DNA of 64,000 bases from Pseudomonadota bacterium (GTDB lineage: Bacteria > Pseudomonadota > Gammaproteobacteria > Pseudomonadales > Moraxellaceae). The stretch is from the NCBI GenBank assembly GCA_021804565.1, contig JAJZHK010000001.1:1-64000 (forward strand), written 5' to 3'. The first letter of the stretch is position 1. Each line of letters begins with the position of its first letter. Positions 29,111 to 40,090 of the stretch are shown here, in pieces. The translations under genes and the position numbers were made by a program. The notes beneath the pieces were generated by a model that worked only from the letters and a program-made list of their open reading frames with translations, ran no database searches and was not told the origin of the DNA.

Positions 29111-30469
29111 ATGAGAGTAAGACGCTATCTGGCAGTGGATCTGCGCGAGGCCCTGCGGCTGGTGCAGGAAGATATGGGGCCCCAGGCGGTGGTTCTGGAG
29201 ACGCGCCGGCTGGCCGATGGCATCGAGATCGTCGCCACCTTGGATCATGCCGAAGCCGAGGCCGAACACCAGGCGCGTTTGCGTCAGCGGGAGCAGGCGC
29301 GGCGGATGCCGGCTCGTGAACACGAAGAAGAACGCTTGCTGCCCGATTGGGTGCGTCAAGATCTTGCCGCTCCCGTCCCGGCCAAGCCGCCCCGCCCGGA
29401 GCTGCGCGTCCCTCGCCAGGTCGAAGCGGTCATCGAAAGCCCGGCGCGCAAGACGCAGGGCGCCACGGCTTCACGGCGGGATCAGCAGCTGGCGGGTTTG
29501 CGTGAGCATCTGTCAGCGGCCGGCGAAGCGGGTGAGGATGTGGCGGCGCTGAAGGCTGAGCTGGCTGCATTACGCGCCCAGGTGCAGGGTCTGCGCAAGC
29601 AGGGCTCCACGGCAACAGCAGAGCGTGGTGACGGCCGCGCACGGGTCATGGATCGTCTGCAAGGCTTGGGTTTGTCGCCGGCCCTGGTGGAGCAGCTCTT
29701 GCAGGGGCAGGCAGCGGCCGCCAGCCTCGACAAGCTCTGGCAGGGCTGTCTGGGGCGTCTGGCCAAATCGCTGCGCATCGAGGCCGACCCTGAATTGATC
29801 GAGCGCGCCGGTGTGCAGGTCATGCTGGGACCGACCGGTGCCGGCAAGACCACCACCCTGGCCAAGCTGGCTGCACGCTACGTCATCGCCCATGGCGCCG
29901 ACAGTCTCGCGCTGCTGTCGACGGACAGCTATCGTGTCGGCAGCTATGAGCAGCTGGAAAAGATCGCGGCAGCCTTGGGGGTGCGCTCGGCGCTGGTCGA
30001 ACCCGGTGATCGCGTCGACAGCGTCATCGCCAGCTTGGGGCGTCGCCGCTTGGTCCTGGTCGATACCGCCGGATTCAGCCGTCAGGCGCCGGAACATCTG
30101 GCGCAGCAGCAGATGCTCGGTGAGTCACGCTATCGCATGCAAGCTCAGCTGGTTCTGCCCGCCAATCTGCATGGCCAGGTCTTGCAGCGCACCTACGAGG
30201 ACTTCAGTGGCTTTCATCTCAGCGGGGCGATCATCAGCAAGGTCGACGAGGCGAGCAGCCTCGGCGAGGTTTTGAGCCTGCTGGTCCAGACCGGCCTGCC
30301 GGTGACCTACTGGACACATGGACAGCGCATTCCCGAGGACATCGAAAGGCCGAGTGCCGCTCGCCTGGTCAGCATGGCGGTGGCGATGGCGCCACGCCAG
30401 CAGGCCGCTCGCAGGGTAGAAGAAATGCCGGCTTCGACTGGCAGAATGGCAAAATTGAGTCACAATTAG
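29111..30469 (+). CDS. flhF: Flagellar SRP-like GTPase FlhF
   Basis: FlhF is an SRP-type GTPase that places the flagellum at the cell pole. A basic N-terminal B domain starts MRVRRYLAVDLREALRLVQE, with MGPQAVVLETRRLADG. A helical N domain follows, then the G domain with P-loop GPTGAGKTTTLAKLAARY at about residues 239-256. STDSYRVGSYEQLEKIA and LVDTAGFSRQ follow. It has 452 residues. AGGAGG precedes the ATG. It works opposite FlhG, encoded next. Confidence 0.97.
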   Translation: MRVRRYLAVDLREALRLVQEDMGPQAVVLETRRLADGIEIVATLDHAEAEAEHQARLRQREQARRMPAREHEEERLLPDWVRQDLAAPVPAKPPRPELRVPRQVEAVIESPARKTQGATASRRDQQLAGLREHLSAAGEAGEDVAALKAELAALRAQVQGLRKQGSTATAERGDGRARVMDRLQGLGLSPALVEQLLQGQAAAASLDKLWQGCLGRLAKSLRIEADPELIERAGVQVMLGPTGAGKTTTLAKLAARYVIAHGADSLALLSTDSYRVGSYEQLEKIAAALGVRSALVEPGDRVDSVIASLGRRRLVLVDTAGFSRQAPEHLAQQQMLGESRYRMQAQLVLPANLHGQVLQRTYEDFSGFHLSGAIISKVDEASSLGEVLSLLVQTGLPVTYWTHGQRIPEDIERPSAARLVSMAVAMAPRQQAARRVEEMPASTGRMAKLSHN

Positions 30470-30513
30470 AGCAGTGCCCCTACGTGGGTTGAAGTTCTAG
30501 AGTTGAGGTCGGC

Positions 30514-31332
30514 ATGGCAGGGGCGCAACCCGTTCAAGTTCTTGCGGTCACAGGTGGCAAAGGTGGCGTCGGCAAGACCAATGCTGCGATCAATCTGAGC
30601 ATCTGTCTGGCAGAGATGGGCAAGCGTGTCGTACTGATGGATGCTGACCTGGGCTTGGCCAATGTCGATATTCTGCTCGGTGTCAGCCCGAGAGAGACAC
30701 TGGAGCATGTCATCAAGGGGCAATGCTCTTTGCGTGATGTGCTGCTCGAGGGACCTCGTGGCGTACGTATCGTGCCGGCGGCTTCCGGCACCCAGCACAT
30801 GGCCGACCTGTCGATGCAGGAGCAGGCTGGACTGATCCATGCGTTCAGTGACCTCGGTGACGACATCGATACTTTGGTGATCGATACGGCGGCCGGCATT
30901 TCCCATCATGTCATCTCCTTTGCCCGTGCGGCGCAAGAGGTGCTGGTGGTGGTGGCCAATGAACCGACTTCATTGACCGACGCCTATGCCCTGATCAAGG
31001 TGCTCAATCAAAACTACGGGGTGTCACGTTTTCATATCCTGGCCAATATGGTGCGCTCCTTGCAGGAGGGCAATGAGGTGTTCGACAAGCTTTCGAACGC
31101 CGCTGACCGTTTCCTCGATGTCGCCTTGGTCTATCTGGGGGCGGTGCCCTTCGATGACTATCTGCGCAAGGCGGTGCAAAGACAAAAGGCGGTTTGTGAT
31201 GTGTACCCACGTACCAAGTCCGCGCTGGCCTACCGTGCTTTGGCGCAAAAAATAAGATCCTGGCCCTTGCCGGCTTCACCACGCGGTCACTTGGAATTTT
31301 TCATGGACAGACTGGTGCAGGGAGCGCGTTGA
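30514..31332 (+). CDS. flhG: Flagellar number regulator FlhG (FleN)
   Basis: FlhG/FleN is a MinD-like ATPase that restricts flagellar number and restrains the master regulator FleQ/FlrA. The deviant Walker A is at about residues 13-22 (TGGKGGVGKT), followed by VVLMDADLGLANVDILLG and VIDTAAGISHHVISF. The 272-residue length is standard. It follows flhF by 44 bases and precedes fliA, the usual polar-flagellate order. No fleQ is in the window. Confidence 0.96.
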   Translation: MAGAQPVQVLAVTGGKGGVGKTNAAINLSICLAEMGKRVVLMDADLGLANVDILLGVSPRETLEHVIKGQCSLRDVLLEGPRGVRIVPAASGTQHMADLSMQEQAGLIHAFSDLGDDIDTLVIDTAAGISHHVISFARAAQEVLVVVANEPTSLTDAYALIKVLNQNYGVSRFHILANMVRSLQEGNEVFDKLSNAADRFLDVALVYLGAVPFDDYLRKAVQRQKAVCDVYPRTKSALAYRALAQKIRSWPLPASPRGHLEFFMDRLVQGAR

Positions 31333-31354
31333 TTTGTCCTGGAGCTTTTGATTG

Positions 31355-32074
31355 ATGGGGCAGGCCATGAGCTATAAGGCGCCGCCTTTTCGTTACGATC
31401 AACGCTTGCTTGAGCAGCATGCGGTGCTGGTCAAGCGTATAGCGCACCACCTGATGGCGCGTTTGCCGAGCTCGGTGGCGGTGGACGATCTGATCCAGGC
31501 GGGCATGATAGGTTTGATGGAGGCCTTTCAGAAGTACGACGCTGCGCGTGGAGCCAGCTTCGATACCTATGCCGGGATACGGATACGGGGGGCCATGCTC
31601 GATGAGGTCAGGCGCTCGGACTGGGCGCCGCGTTCGGTGCATCGGCAAAGTCGTGAGATCGGTGAAACCATACGTCGCCTTGAGCACCGTCTGGGACGGG
31701 CCCCCGCAGAGCGCGAGATCGCGGAGGCCATGGAGCTCTCCCTGGAGGATTACCACCAGATCCTGCATGACAGCCTGGCCTCGCGCCTTTTCAGCTTTGA
31801 TGCCCTGCTTGAAGAGGGTGGGCAGCCGATTCAGGAAGAGCAGGATTTTGTCGTTGATGATGTCACCCAGCAGGCCATGCGGCAGGCCCTGGCGGCTGCG
31901 ATCAAGCAGCTGCCTGAACGGGAGGCGCTGGTGTTATCCTTGTACTACGACGAGGAACTCAATCTCAAGGAAGTGGGTGAAGTCCTGGGGGTGAGTGAGT
32001 CCCGTGTCAGTCAGATACACTCGCAGGCGGTGGCTAGGCTGCGTTCGCGTTTGTCGGGGTGGCGGCCGACCTGA
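31355..32074 (+). CDS. fliA: Flagellar sigma factor sigma-28 (FliA)
   Basis: FliA directs RNA polymerase to late flagellar and chemotaxis promoters once FlgM is exported. Region 2 shows DDLIQAGMIGLMEAFQKYDA with FDTYAGIRIRGAMLDEVRRSDWAPRSV. Region 3 has EIAEAMELSLEDYHQIL, and region 4 ends LNLKEVGEVLGVSESRVSQI. I take the ATG at 31355 (239 residues). The ATG at 31367, behind GGGGCAGG, is equally plausible. I could not find a good sigma-28 promoter in the 100 bases that follow it. Confidence 0.95.
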   Translation: MGQAMSYKAPPFRYDQRLLEQHAVLVKRIAHHLMARLPSSVAVDDLIQAGMIGLMEAFQKYDAARGASFDTYAGIRIRGAMLDEVRRSDWAPRSVHRQSREIGETIRRLEHRLGRAPAEREIAEAMELSLEDYHQILHDSLASRLFSFDALLEEGGQPIQEEQDFVVDDVTQQAMRQALAAAIKQLPEREALVLSLYYDEELNLKEVGEVLGVSESRVSQIHSQAVARLRSRLSGWRPT

Positions 32075-32174
32075 TGCCGCCGTGGGGGGAGACTGGAAGC
32101 AAGCTGGCGAGTTGCCAAGATGCTTCTAGACTGAGATGAGATTTTGCGCCAGGCGCATGAATGTGGAGGTGGCC

Positions 32175-32567
32175 TTGGACAAGAATATGAAGATCCTGAT
32201 CGTCGATGATTTTGCCACGATGCGCAGGATCATCAAAAATCTTCTGCGTGATCTTGGATTTACCAATACAGCTGAAGCCGACGATGGTCAGACGGCCTTA
32301 CCCATGATGCAGAGTACGCATTTTGATTTCGTGGTCACCGACTGGAACATGCCGGGCATGACCGGCATCGACATGCTCAAGGCCATGCGTGCCGATGCAC
32401 GGCTGGCCTCGGTGCCGGTTTTGATGGTGACCGCTGAGGCCAAGCGCGAGCAAATCATCGAGGCGGCGCAAGCCGGGGTGAATGGCTATGTCGTCAAGCC
32501 TTTCACCGCCCAGGTGCTCAAGGAGAAGATCGAAAAAATCTTTGAACGTATCGACGCCAATAAATAA
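32175..32567 (+). CDS. cheY: Chemotaxis response regulator CheY
   Basis: CheY carries the phosphoryl signal from CheA to FliM. The single receiver domain has the acidic pocket Asp11-Asp12, the phosphorylation site Asp56 in VVTDWNMPG, Thr87 and Lys108 in YVVKPF. The start is TTG at 32175, four bases after GGAGGT, giving 130 residues. The ATG at 32187 is 16 bases from that site and less likely. The region before it (32075-32174) holds an inverted repeat TGGC-GAGTT-GCCA but no clear promoter. Confidence 0.95.
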   Translation: MDKNMKILIVDDFATMRRIIKNLLRDLGFTNTAEADDGQTALPMMQSTHFDFVVTDWNMPGMTGIDMLKAMRADARLASVPVLMVTAEAKREQIIEAAQAGVNGYVVKPFTAQVLKEKIEKIFERIDANK

Positions 32568-32597
32568 GACCGGCGACCAGGCAACGGAGTCCAAGGC

Positions 32598-33401
32598 ATG
32601 AGCACCTCGCATGACATACCTTTGTGCGGCGATGACGATGATACGCGCACCCAAATGCTGGAGTATGCGCGGCAGTTGATGAACAGCCTCGAACGAGGCC
32701 AATCGATAGAGGCGATGAACATCATCCATGATCTCAACAAGTTCAGGGATCAGCGCCTTTATGCCGAGGTCGGGCGCCTGACACGCACCCTCCACGATGC
32801 GATCGTCAATTTTCATCTCGATACCGACATGAAGGAGATGGGTTCCCTCGATGAGCAGGAGATGTCGCGCATGCGCGACGCTTCCGATCGCCTCAACTAC
32901 GTCATTCAGATGACCGATAAGGCGGCGAACAAGACCATGGACCTGCTCGAGACGACGCTACCGGTCCTTGAGCGGCTGCATATCAATGCCAATGAGTTGC
33001 GTCCGCAATGGCAGAAACTGATGCGCAGGGAGATGCAGGCCAGTGAGTTTCGTGAGCTTTATGTCCGTATCGATGCCTTTCTTGAGTCAGCGGCGCAAGA
33101 TGCGCACGATCTGAAGTCCTTGCACAACGATATCGTCGTCGCGCAAGACTATCAGGACCTGACCGGACAGGTCATCAAACGCGTCATCGCCTTGGTCAAG
33201 GAAGTCGAGGACAGCCTGGTCAAGTTGGTCAAGATGGCCTCTCAGGTCGATACCGTCGCCGGCATTGCTTATCAGCACCAGCCGCGCGAGTTGAGTGCAC
33301 GTGAGCGTCTGGCAGGTCCTGTCGTCAATCCGGAGGCCGCCAGGGACTCGGTGAGCGGCCAGGATGAAGTCGATGACCTCTTATCCAGTTTGGGATTTTA
33401 G
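32598..33401 (+). CDS. cheZ: CheY-P phosphatase CheZ
   Basis: CheZ speeds dephosphorylation of CheY-P. The long helical hairpin contains the catalytic glutamine, Gln186, in AQDYQDLTGQVIKRVI (E. coli Gln147). The last residues DEVDDLLSSLGF are the CheY-docking helix. The protein has 267 residues and a longer N-terminal part than E. coli CheZ. cheA begins 11 bases later. Confidence 0.95.
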   Translation: MSTSHDIPLCGDDDDTRTQMLEYARQLMNSLERGQSIEAMNIIHDLNKFRDQRLYAEVGRLTRTLHDAIVNFHLDTDMKEMGSLDEQEMSRMRDASDRLNYVIQMTDKAANKTMDLLETTLPVLERLHINANELRPQWQKLMRREMQASEFRELYVRIDAFLESAAQDAHDLKSLHNDIVVAQDYQDLTGQVIKRVIALVKEVEDSLVKLVKMASQVDTVAGIAYQHQPRELSARERLAGPVVNPEAARDSVSGQDEVDDLLSSLGF

Positions 33402-33412
33402 GAGCAGGCTTT

Positions 33413-35449
<2,037 letters not shown>

Positions 35450-35458
35450 AGCTGTTCG

Positions 35459-36466
35459 ATGCTGCGGGTTTTGATCGTCGATGACTCGGGTTTCGCGCGT
35501 CGACGCATAGCCCAGGTTCTTGCTCATGCGCCGGATATTCAGGTGGTGGGTGAGGCCGCGGATGGACAAAGTGCCGTTCATATGGCGCAGCAGCTGCAGC
35601 CTGATCTGGTGACCATGGACTACGAGATGCCGGGCATGAATGGTATTTCAGCCTTGCTGCTGATCCGTCAGCTGCGGCCGGTCCCCATCATCATGATTTC
35701 ATCGCTGACCTTTGCGGGAGCCAGGGTGACCTTGCAGGCGCTGGAGGCGGGGGCGGCTGATTTTATCGTCAAAAACCAGATCGAGGCGCGACAGGGCGAG
35801 GAGTTTCTCCTGCTGGTCAAGATACGCGCTTTGTGCCAGCCGAAATCAGCTCCGGCACCGGTCACACGGCCTGCCGTCCCCGCACCCGCAGGGCGCTGGC
35901 AGCCGCGACTGATCATCATCGGTGCATCGACCGGAGGCCCCCCTATCATCCGCCAGATCCTCTCTGCCTTGCCGAGCAATTTTGCCTGGCCGGTTCTGGT
36001 CGTACAGCATATGCCGGAGCGCTTTACCCGGGCTCTGGCTGAGCGGCTGCAGGACAGTGGTCCTTTGCCGGCCGAGGAGGCCACCGACATGAAGATCATG
36101 CAGCCCGGCCATGTCTACGTGGCCGCAGGTGGCCGACAGCTGCTCTGTGATGCACAGATGCCTTTGCGCATGAAAGTGGTGGAGGATGGTTCCGCACAGC
36201 TGTACCGGCCGTCCCTGGACCTCAGCCTGGGCTCGGCAGCGAAGGCCCTTGGGGCGGCGGTGCTGGCCCTGGTGTTGACCGGCATGGGCGATGATGGTGT
36301 GCGTGGTGCGCGCTGGCTGCGTCGTGCCGGAGGACATTTGTGGGTGCAGGATGCGCAAAGTTGTGTGGTCAATGGTATGCCCCAGGCGATGCGTGATGCA
36401 GGTCTGGTCGATGCCGTCCTGACCCCGCAGGAGATGGGGCAACGCTTGGCACGTCAGCAATGGTGA
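35459..36466 (+). CDS. cheB: Chemotaxis glutamate methylesterase CheB
   Basis: CheB demethylates and deamidates chemoreceptors. An N-terminal receiver has VDDS and the phosphorylation site Asp54 in VTMDYEMPGMNG. After a linker rich in Pro and Ala (about residues 130-145) comes the esterase domain, with Ser157 in GASTGGP, the histidine in QHMPERFT and the aspartate in TGMGDDG forming the triad. It has 335 residues. No cheR methyltransferase is in the window, so it must lie elsewhere, as in Pseudomonas. It follows cheA by 9 bases. Confidence 0.96.
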   Translation: MLRVLIVDDSGFARRRIAQVLAHAPDIQVVGEAADGQSAVHMAQQLQPDLVTMDYEMPGMNGISALLLIRQLRPVPIIMISSLTFAGARVTLQALEAGAADFIVKNQIEARQGEEFLLLVKIRALCQPKSAPAPVTRPAVPAPAGRWQPRLIIIGASTGGPPIIRQILSALPSNFAWPVLVVQHMPERFTRALAERLQDSGPLPAEEATDMKIMQPGHVYVAAGGRQLLCDAQMPLRMKVVEDGSAQLYRPSLDLSLGSAAKALGAAVLALVLTGMGDDGVRGARWLRRAGGHLWVQDAQSCVVNGMPQAMRDAGLVDAVLTPQEMGQRLARQQW

Positions 36467-36476
36467 GGTTGGCAAT

Positions 36477-37226
36477 ATGGATGTCCTGAGTCTGATTGGG
36501 GTGCTGCTGGCGTTCTCAGCGATCATCGGCGGCAACATCATCGAAGGCGGGCATTTGGGGGCCCTGCTCAATCCTTCGGCGGCGGTCATCGTCCTCGGTG
36601 GAACCTTGGGCGCTGCCTGCTTGCAGACGCCATGGAGCGTCTTGCGGCGTTGTCTCAAGATCGCCATCTGGGTCTTCACTCCGCCGCCTTTAAGCGCCGC
36701 AGCTTTGCTTGAGGACATTCTGCTGTGGAGCAATATCGCCCGCCGAGAAGGCCTGCTCGGCCTGGAAAGTATCGCTGAGCAGCAAAGAGACCGCTTCTTC
36801 CAGAAAGGACTGCAGCTGCTGGTCGATGGATCGGAGCCGACCCATCTGCGTGATGCGATGGAAAGCGAGATCGATCTGCGCCTGGAAACGGATCTGGCGG
36901 CGGCGGGGGTTTTCGAAGCCATGGGCGGCTATGCGCCGACCATAGGCATCTTGGGGGCGGTGATGGGACTGATCCACGTGATGAGCCATCTGGCTGATCC
37001 TTCCAAACTGGGCGCCGGCATCGCGACGGCCTTCGTGGCGACCATCTATGGGGTAGGGACCGCGAATCTGCTGTTTCTGCCCTTTGCGAGCAAGCTCAAA
37101 AGCCTGGTGCAGCGTCGCGTACAGCATATGGAGATGCTCGTTGAAGGCCTGGTGGCCATCTCCGATGGCGAAAATCCGAGAAACATCGAGCTACGCTTGC
37201 AAGCCTATATAGCGCAGGAGAGCTAG
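36477..37226 (+). CDS. motC: Flagellar stator protein MotC (MotA family)
   Basis: This is the MotA-type stator subunit. The 249-residue protein has four membrane helices, with the signature IGGNIIEGGHLGALLNPSAA at the N-terminus. The later pair contains GGYAPTIGILGAVMGLIHVM and FVATIYGVGTANLLFLPFA. The gene lies directly before motD and inside the chemotaxis cluster, which matches the MotCD set of Pseudomonas rather than a free-standing motAB. Confidence 0.94.
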   Translation: MDVLSLIGVLLAFSAIIGGNIIEGGHLGALLNPSAAVIVLGGTLGAACLQTPWSVLRRCLKIAIWVFTPPPLSAAALLEDILLWSNIARREGLLGLESIAEQQRDRFFQKGLQLLVDGSEPTHLRDAMESEIDLRLETDLAAAGVFEAMGGYAPTIGILGAVMGLIHVMSHLADPSKLGAGIATAFVATIYGVGTANLLFLPFASKLKSLVQRRVQHMEMLVEGLVAISDGENPRNIELRLQAYIAQES

Positions 37227-37227
37227 C

Positions 37228-37968
37228 ATGGGTCGGCGACAAAAGCACCAGGGCCATGTCAACCACGAGCGTTGGCTGGTCTCCTACGCCGATTTCATCA
37301 CGCTTTTGTTCGCCTTCTTTGTCGTCATGTACGCCATTTCCTCGGTCAATGAGGGCAAGTACAAGGTTCTCTCGTCGACCTTGAAGAATATTTTTGAGAC
37401 CCAGCCGAGCTCAAGCAAACCCATCTCGCTGTCACAAGGGCAGGTGGGTTCACCCACAGCGCATGATCCCAGCGCCAGTGAGGACCAGCGGCGCGCCCTG
37501 GTGCAGGTGCAGGAGCATATGCAAACCACCCTCAGCCATGAAATCCGTATGCACCAGATCAGCATCGTCGATCATGGCAGCTGGCTGGAGGTGAATATAC
37601 GCAGCGAACTTCTTTTCGATAGCGGCAGTGCGGTCATCAATCAGAGTGCCCTGGTGATTCTGGCGCGCATTGCCGACGAGCTCAAAGGCATGGACAATGT
37701 CTTGCGTATCGCTGGATATACGGACAACCAGCCCATCGTCAGCCCCATCTACCCCAGCAACTGGGAACTGTCGGCTGCACGAGCGGTGTCAGTGCTGCGG
37801 TTTTTTTCAGAACGAGGTGTCGATGAGGCGCGAATGGCGGCAATTGCCTATGGAGAATTTCATCCTGTGGCCGACAACAGTACGGAGGAGGGACGACAAC
37901 GCAACCGTCGGGTCATGGTGGCGATTTCAGGATCAAAACAGGATGCACAGTCGCCCTTCCTTCCCTAA
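37228..37968 (+). CDS. motD: Flagellar stator protein MotD (MotB family)
   Basis: This is the MotB-type stator subunit. One membrane helix (residues 20-40) holds the ion-carrying Asp22 in SYADFITLLFAFFVVMYAIS. A periplasmic OmpA-like peptidoglycan-binding domain follows from about residue 130, with LLFDSGSAVINQSAL, IAGYTDNQPI and NWELSAARAVSVLRFF. It has 246 residues. It starts one base after motC. Whether the stator uses protons or sodium cannot be settled from sequence alone. Confidence 0.94.
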   Translation: MGRRQKHQGHVNHERWLVSYADFITLLFAFFVVMYAISSVNEGKYKVLSSTLKNIFETQPSSSKPISLSQGQVGSPTAHDPSASEDQRRALVQVQEHMQTTLSHEIRMHQISIVDHGSWLEVNIRSELLFDSGSAVINQSALVILARIADELKGMDNVLRIAGYTDNQPIVSPIYPSNWELSAARAVSVLRFFSERGVDEARMAAIAYGEFHPVADNSTEEGRQRNRRVMVAISGSKQDAQSPFLP

Positions 37969-37996
37969 CGAGGCCTGCGGAGCAGCAGTCTGAGCT

Positions 37997-38761
37997 ATGC
38001 ATATATGGACCGTCGCCAATCAAAAAGGAGGCGTAGGCAAGACCACCTCCGTGATCACCCTGGCGGGCCTTTTAGCCGAGTCTGGGCGGCGCGTGCTCAT
38101 GGTCGACCTGGATCCGCAGGCTTCCTTGACCCAGTACCTGGGACAAAACTGTGAGTTGCCGCATCTGTTTGCGCTGTTTCGTGACCGCCAGGGACTGACA
38201 CTGGAGCAGATCAGGGCGACCTTGACGGTGCTGCCCTGGAAGGGCATGAGCCTGCTTGGAGCCTCGCCACTTTTGGCAACGGTGGAAAAGATGGGGGCCC
38301 AACAAGGCGGTATGGGCAAGGTTCTCGGTGATATACTGCACAAGGTCGAGGATGATTTTGATGTGGTGTTGATCGATACCTCGCCGACGCTGGGGGTGTT
38401 GCTGGTCAACGCACTGGCGTGTGCCGATCTTCTGATTTTGCCGGTGCAGACGGAGTTTCTGGCTCTCAAGGGACTCGAGCGTATGTTGCGTACCCTGGGG
38501 ATGGTGATGCGCTCACAGCAGCGTGAGGTGCCTTACATCATCCTGCCCACGCTCTACGACAAACGCACTTTGGCCAGCGTCCAGTGTTTGCAGCAGTTGC
38601 AGCAGCAGTATGCGGGCAAGGTGGCGCCAACGGTGATCGGTATCGATACGCGTTTTCGTGATGCCAGTCAAGCCGGACTGCCGCCTTCGGTGTTCGCGCA
38701 GCAAAGCCGTGGCGTGCTCGCTTATCGAGAGTTTTTGCAGCACTTAGGGGAGTTGGGCTGA
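37997..38761 (+). CDS. parC: ParA-like ATPase for polar chemotaxis arrays (ParC)
   Basis: A ParA/MinD-type ATPase of 254 residues with Walker A KGGVGKTT at 10-17, VLMVDLDPQASLTQYLG, and VLIDTSPTLGVLLVNAL as Walker B. Its place between motD and a CheW-domain protein is the arrangement of ParC-ParP, which anchor and segregate chemoreceptor arrays at the pole. A plasmid-type ParA is unlikely because there is no ParB or parS here. Its stop shares one base with the next start. Confidence 0.88.
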   Translation: MHIWTVANQKGGVGKTTSVITLAGLLAESGRRVLMVDLDPQASLTQYLGQNCELPHLFALFRDRQGLTLEQIRATLTVLPWKGMSLLGASPLLATVEKMGAQQGGMGKVLGDILHKVEDDFDVVLIDTSPTLGVLLVNALACADLLILPVQTEFLALKGLERMLRTLGMVMRSQQREVPYIILPTLYDKRTLASVQCLQQLQQQYAGKVAPTVIGIDTRFRDASQAGLPPSVFAQQSRGVLAYREFLQHLGELG

Positions 38762-39396
38762 TGTCCATGCAAGCAGAAATTTCGCCGCAAGAGGCGACCC
38801 AAAGCGCTCTGGTCGCCTATCTCGATGAGCTCTTGCATGGTAGCTATGAGGCTGTTCGTGCCGTCAGTCCAGCTGCCCGTGTCAGCGATGTGGTGCAGCC
38901 TCCTCAGCCTGCTCCTGCTGTAGCGCCGCCACCGCCACGAGCGGCGGCGGATCTCGCCGTGCCTCGATCGGTGGATGAGCTGTACGCGCAAGCTTCCCTG
39001 GCCTGTATCTTTGTGCGTAGCGATGCTCAGGTTTATGCGCTGGCCCTGTCGCAGCTGGGGCGTATTTTTCGTGCGGATGAGCGCCCTTTGACGCGCCTGC
39101 CCGGCCAGGCTGACTGGCAGCTGGGTTTGCTGGCTGGTGAAGAGCTGCTGCAGGCGATCAGCCTGCACTATCTGCTGCACGGCTGCCTGGGTCAGCAGCC
39201 CCGCTATTTCATCAGTGTGGCGGGCACTTCGCGTGTACTCGCCTGCGAGGCCATCTTGCACAGTGCCCAGCTGCATCATGAAGATTTTCAATGGCGTGCA
39301 TCAGGAGTGCGCAAGCATCCCCTGCTGGCAGCCACGCTGCGCTCAGAGCTGGTGCCTTTGCTGGACTTGACCCGACTGGACGAATGCCTGCACTGA
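38761..39396 (+). CDS. parP: CheW-domain polar array protein (ParP-like)
   Basis: A 211-residue protein with a variable N-terminus, a proline-rich linker (about residues 48-62) and a C-terminal CheW-like domain from about residue 75. The domain includes CIFVRSDAQVYALALSQLGR and the closing LLAATLRSELVPLLDLTRL. ParP proteins bind CheA and ParC to hold arrays at the pole. The call rests on the CheW-like fold plus coupling to parC. Sequence similarity to CheW itself is low. Confidence 0.82.
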   Translation: MSMQAEISPQEATQSALVAYLDELLHGSYEAVRAVSPAARVSDVVQPPQPAPAVAPPPPRAAADLAVPRSVDELYAQASLACIFVRSDAQVYALALSQLGRIFRADERPLTRLPGQADWQLGLLAGEELLQAISLHYLLHGCLGQQPRYFISVAGTSRVLACEAILHSAQLHHEDFQWRASGVRKHPLLAATLRSELVPLLDLTRLDECLH

Positions 39397-39429
39397 ACTA
39401 TATTTGACGGAGCATGCGAGGAGATCGAT

Positions 39430-39912
39430 ATGAGTCAGGCAGGTACACAAAAGACGTCCGGGGATCCTATCCTGCAGTGGGTGACCTTCCGTCTTGATAA
39501 TGAGACCTACGGCATCAATGTGATGCAGGTGCAGGAAGTGCTGCGTTACAGCAGCATCGCACCGGTGCCTGGGGCGCCGAGCTATGTACTCGGCATCATC
39601 AATCTGCGCGGCAACGTGGTCACCGTCATCGATACACGTCAGCGCTTTGGGCTGTCTTCCGGCGAAGTGACCGACAACACCCGTATCGTCATCATCGAAT
39701 CGGACAAGCAGGTGGTGGGGATCCTGGTCGATAGCGTCTCAGAGGTTGTCTATCTGCGTCAGTCCGAGATCGAGATGACCCCCAATGTCGGCAATGAGGA
39801 CAGTTCAAAGTTCATTCAGGGTGTTTGCAACAAGAACAATGAGCTGCTCATCCTGGTTGACCTCAACCGCCTGCTGACCCAGGATGAGTGGGGCGAGATC
39901 GGCGGTCTTTGA
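39430..39912 (+). CDS. cheW: Chemotaxis coupling protein CheW
   Basis: CheW links chemoreceptors to CheA. The 160-residue protein is a single CheW domain with LQWVTFRLDNETYGINVMQV, APSYVLGIINLRGNVVTVID and VGILVDSVSEVV. It is followed by a conserved acidic C-terminus. GAGGAGATCGAT precedes the ATG. It is the last gene of the motility block. No terminator with a T tract is visible after it. Confidence 0.96.
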   Translation: MSQAGTQKTSGDPILQWVTFRLDNETYGINVMQVQEVLRYSSIAPVPGAPSYVLGIINLRGNVVTVIDTRQRFGLSSGEVTDNTRIVIIESDKQVVGILVDSVSEVVYLRQSEIEMTPNVGNEDSSKFIQGVCNKNNELLILVDLNRLLTQDEWGEIGGL

Positions 39913-40090
39913 GGCTCACGCCGAAGCCCCGGTAGCCCTCAATCGCAACTTCCCAAAGACCGGGCACCTTGCCGCCACCTGCGCTCGACGCTGCACCCCA
40001 GAGCGGCCCGTATCCTAGGGGTCTCGGCCGGAGCCCGACCCTGTACCCGAGCATAGGTCTTCCGAGTCCTCGCCGGGAGGGTGTGCAAGT
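39913..40090. other. Intergenic stretch between convergent cheW and DUF934 gene
   Basis: These 178 bases are unusually rich in C on the plus strand and contain several short complementary pairs, such as CCCGGT with ACCGGG and GGGTC with GACCC. There is no credible ORF, no T-tract terminator and no RNA family I recognise. It could hold a structured RNA or only two transcript ends. Confidence 0.4.

Noticed and set aside
32075-32174. Sigma-28 promoter before cheY
   Set aside because: No TAAA-N15-GCCGATAA-like arrangement is present; only a short TGGC/GCCA inverted repeat was seen.
37997-38761. Plasmid- or chromosome-partitioning ParA (soj)
   Set aside because: No ParB or parS is nearby, and the one-base overlap with a CheW-domain gene in a chemotaxis cluster fits ParC better.
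39863-40054. 63-residue minus-strand ORF after cheW
   Set aside because: It overlaps the cheW 3' end, lacks a ribosome binding site and has biased Gly/Arg composition, so it is probably not a gene.
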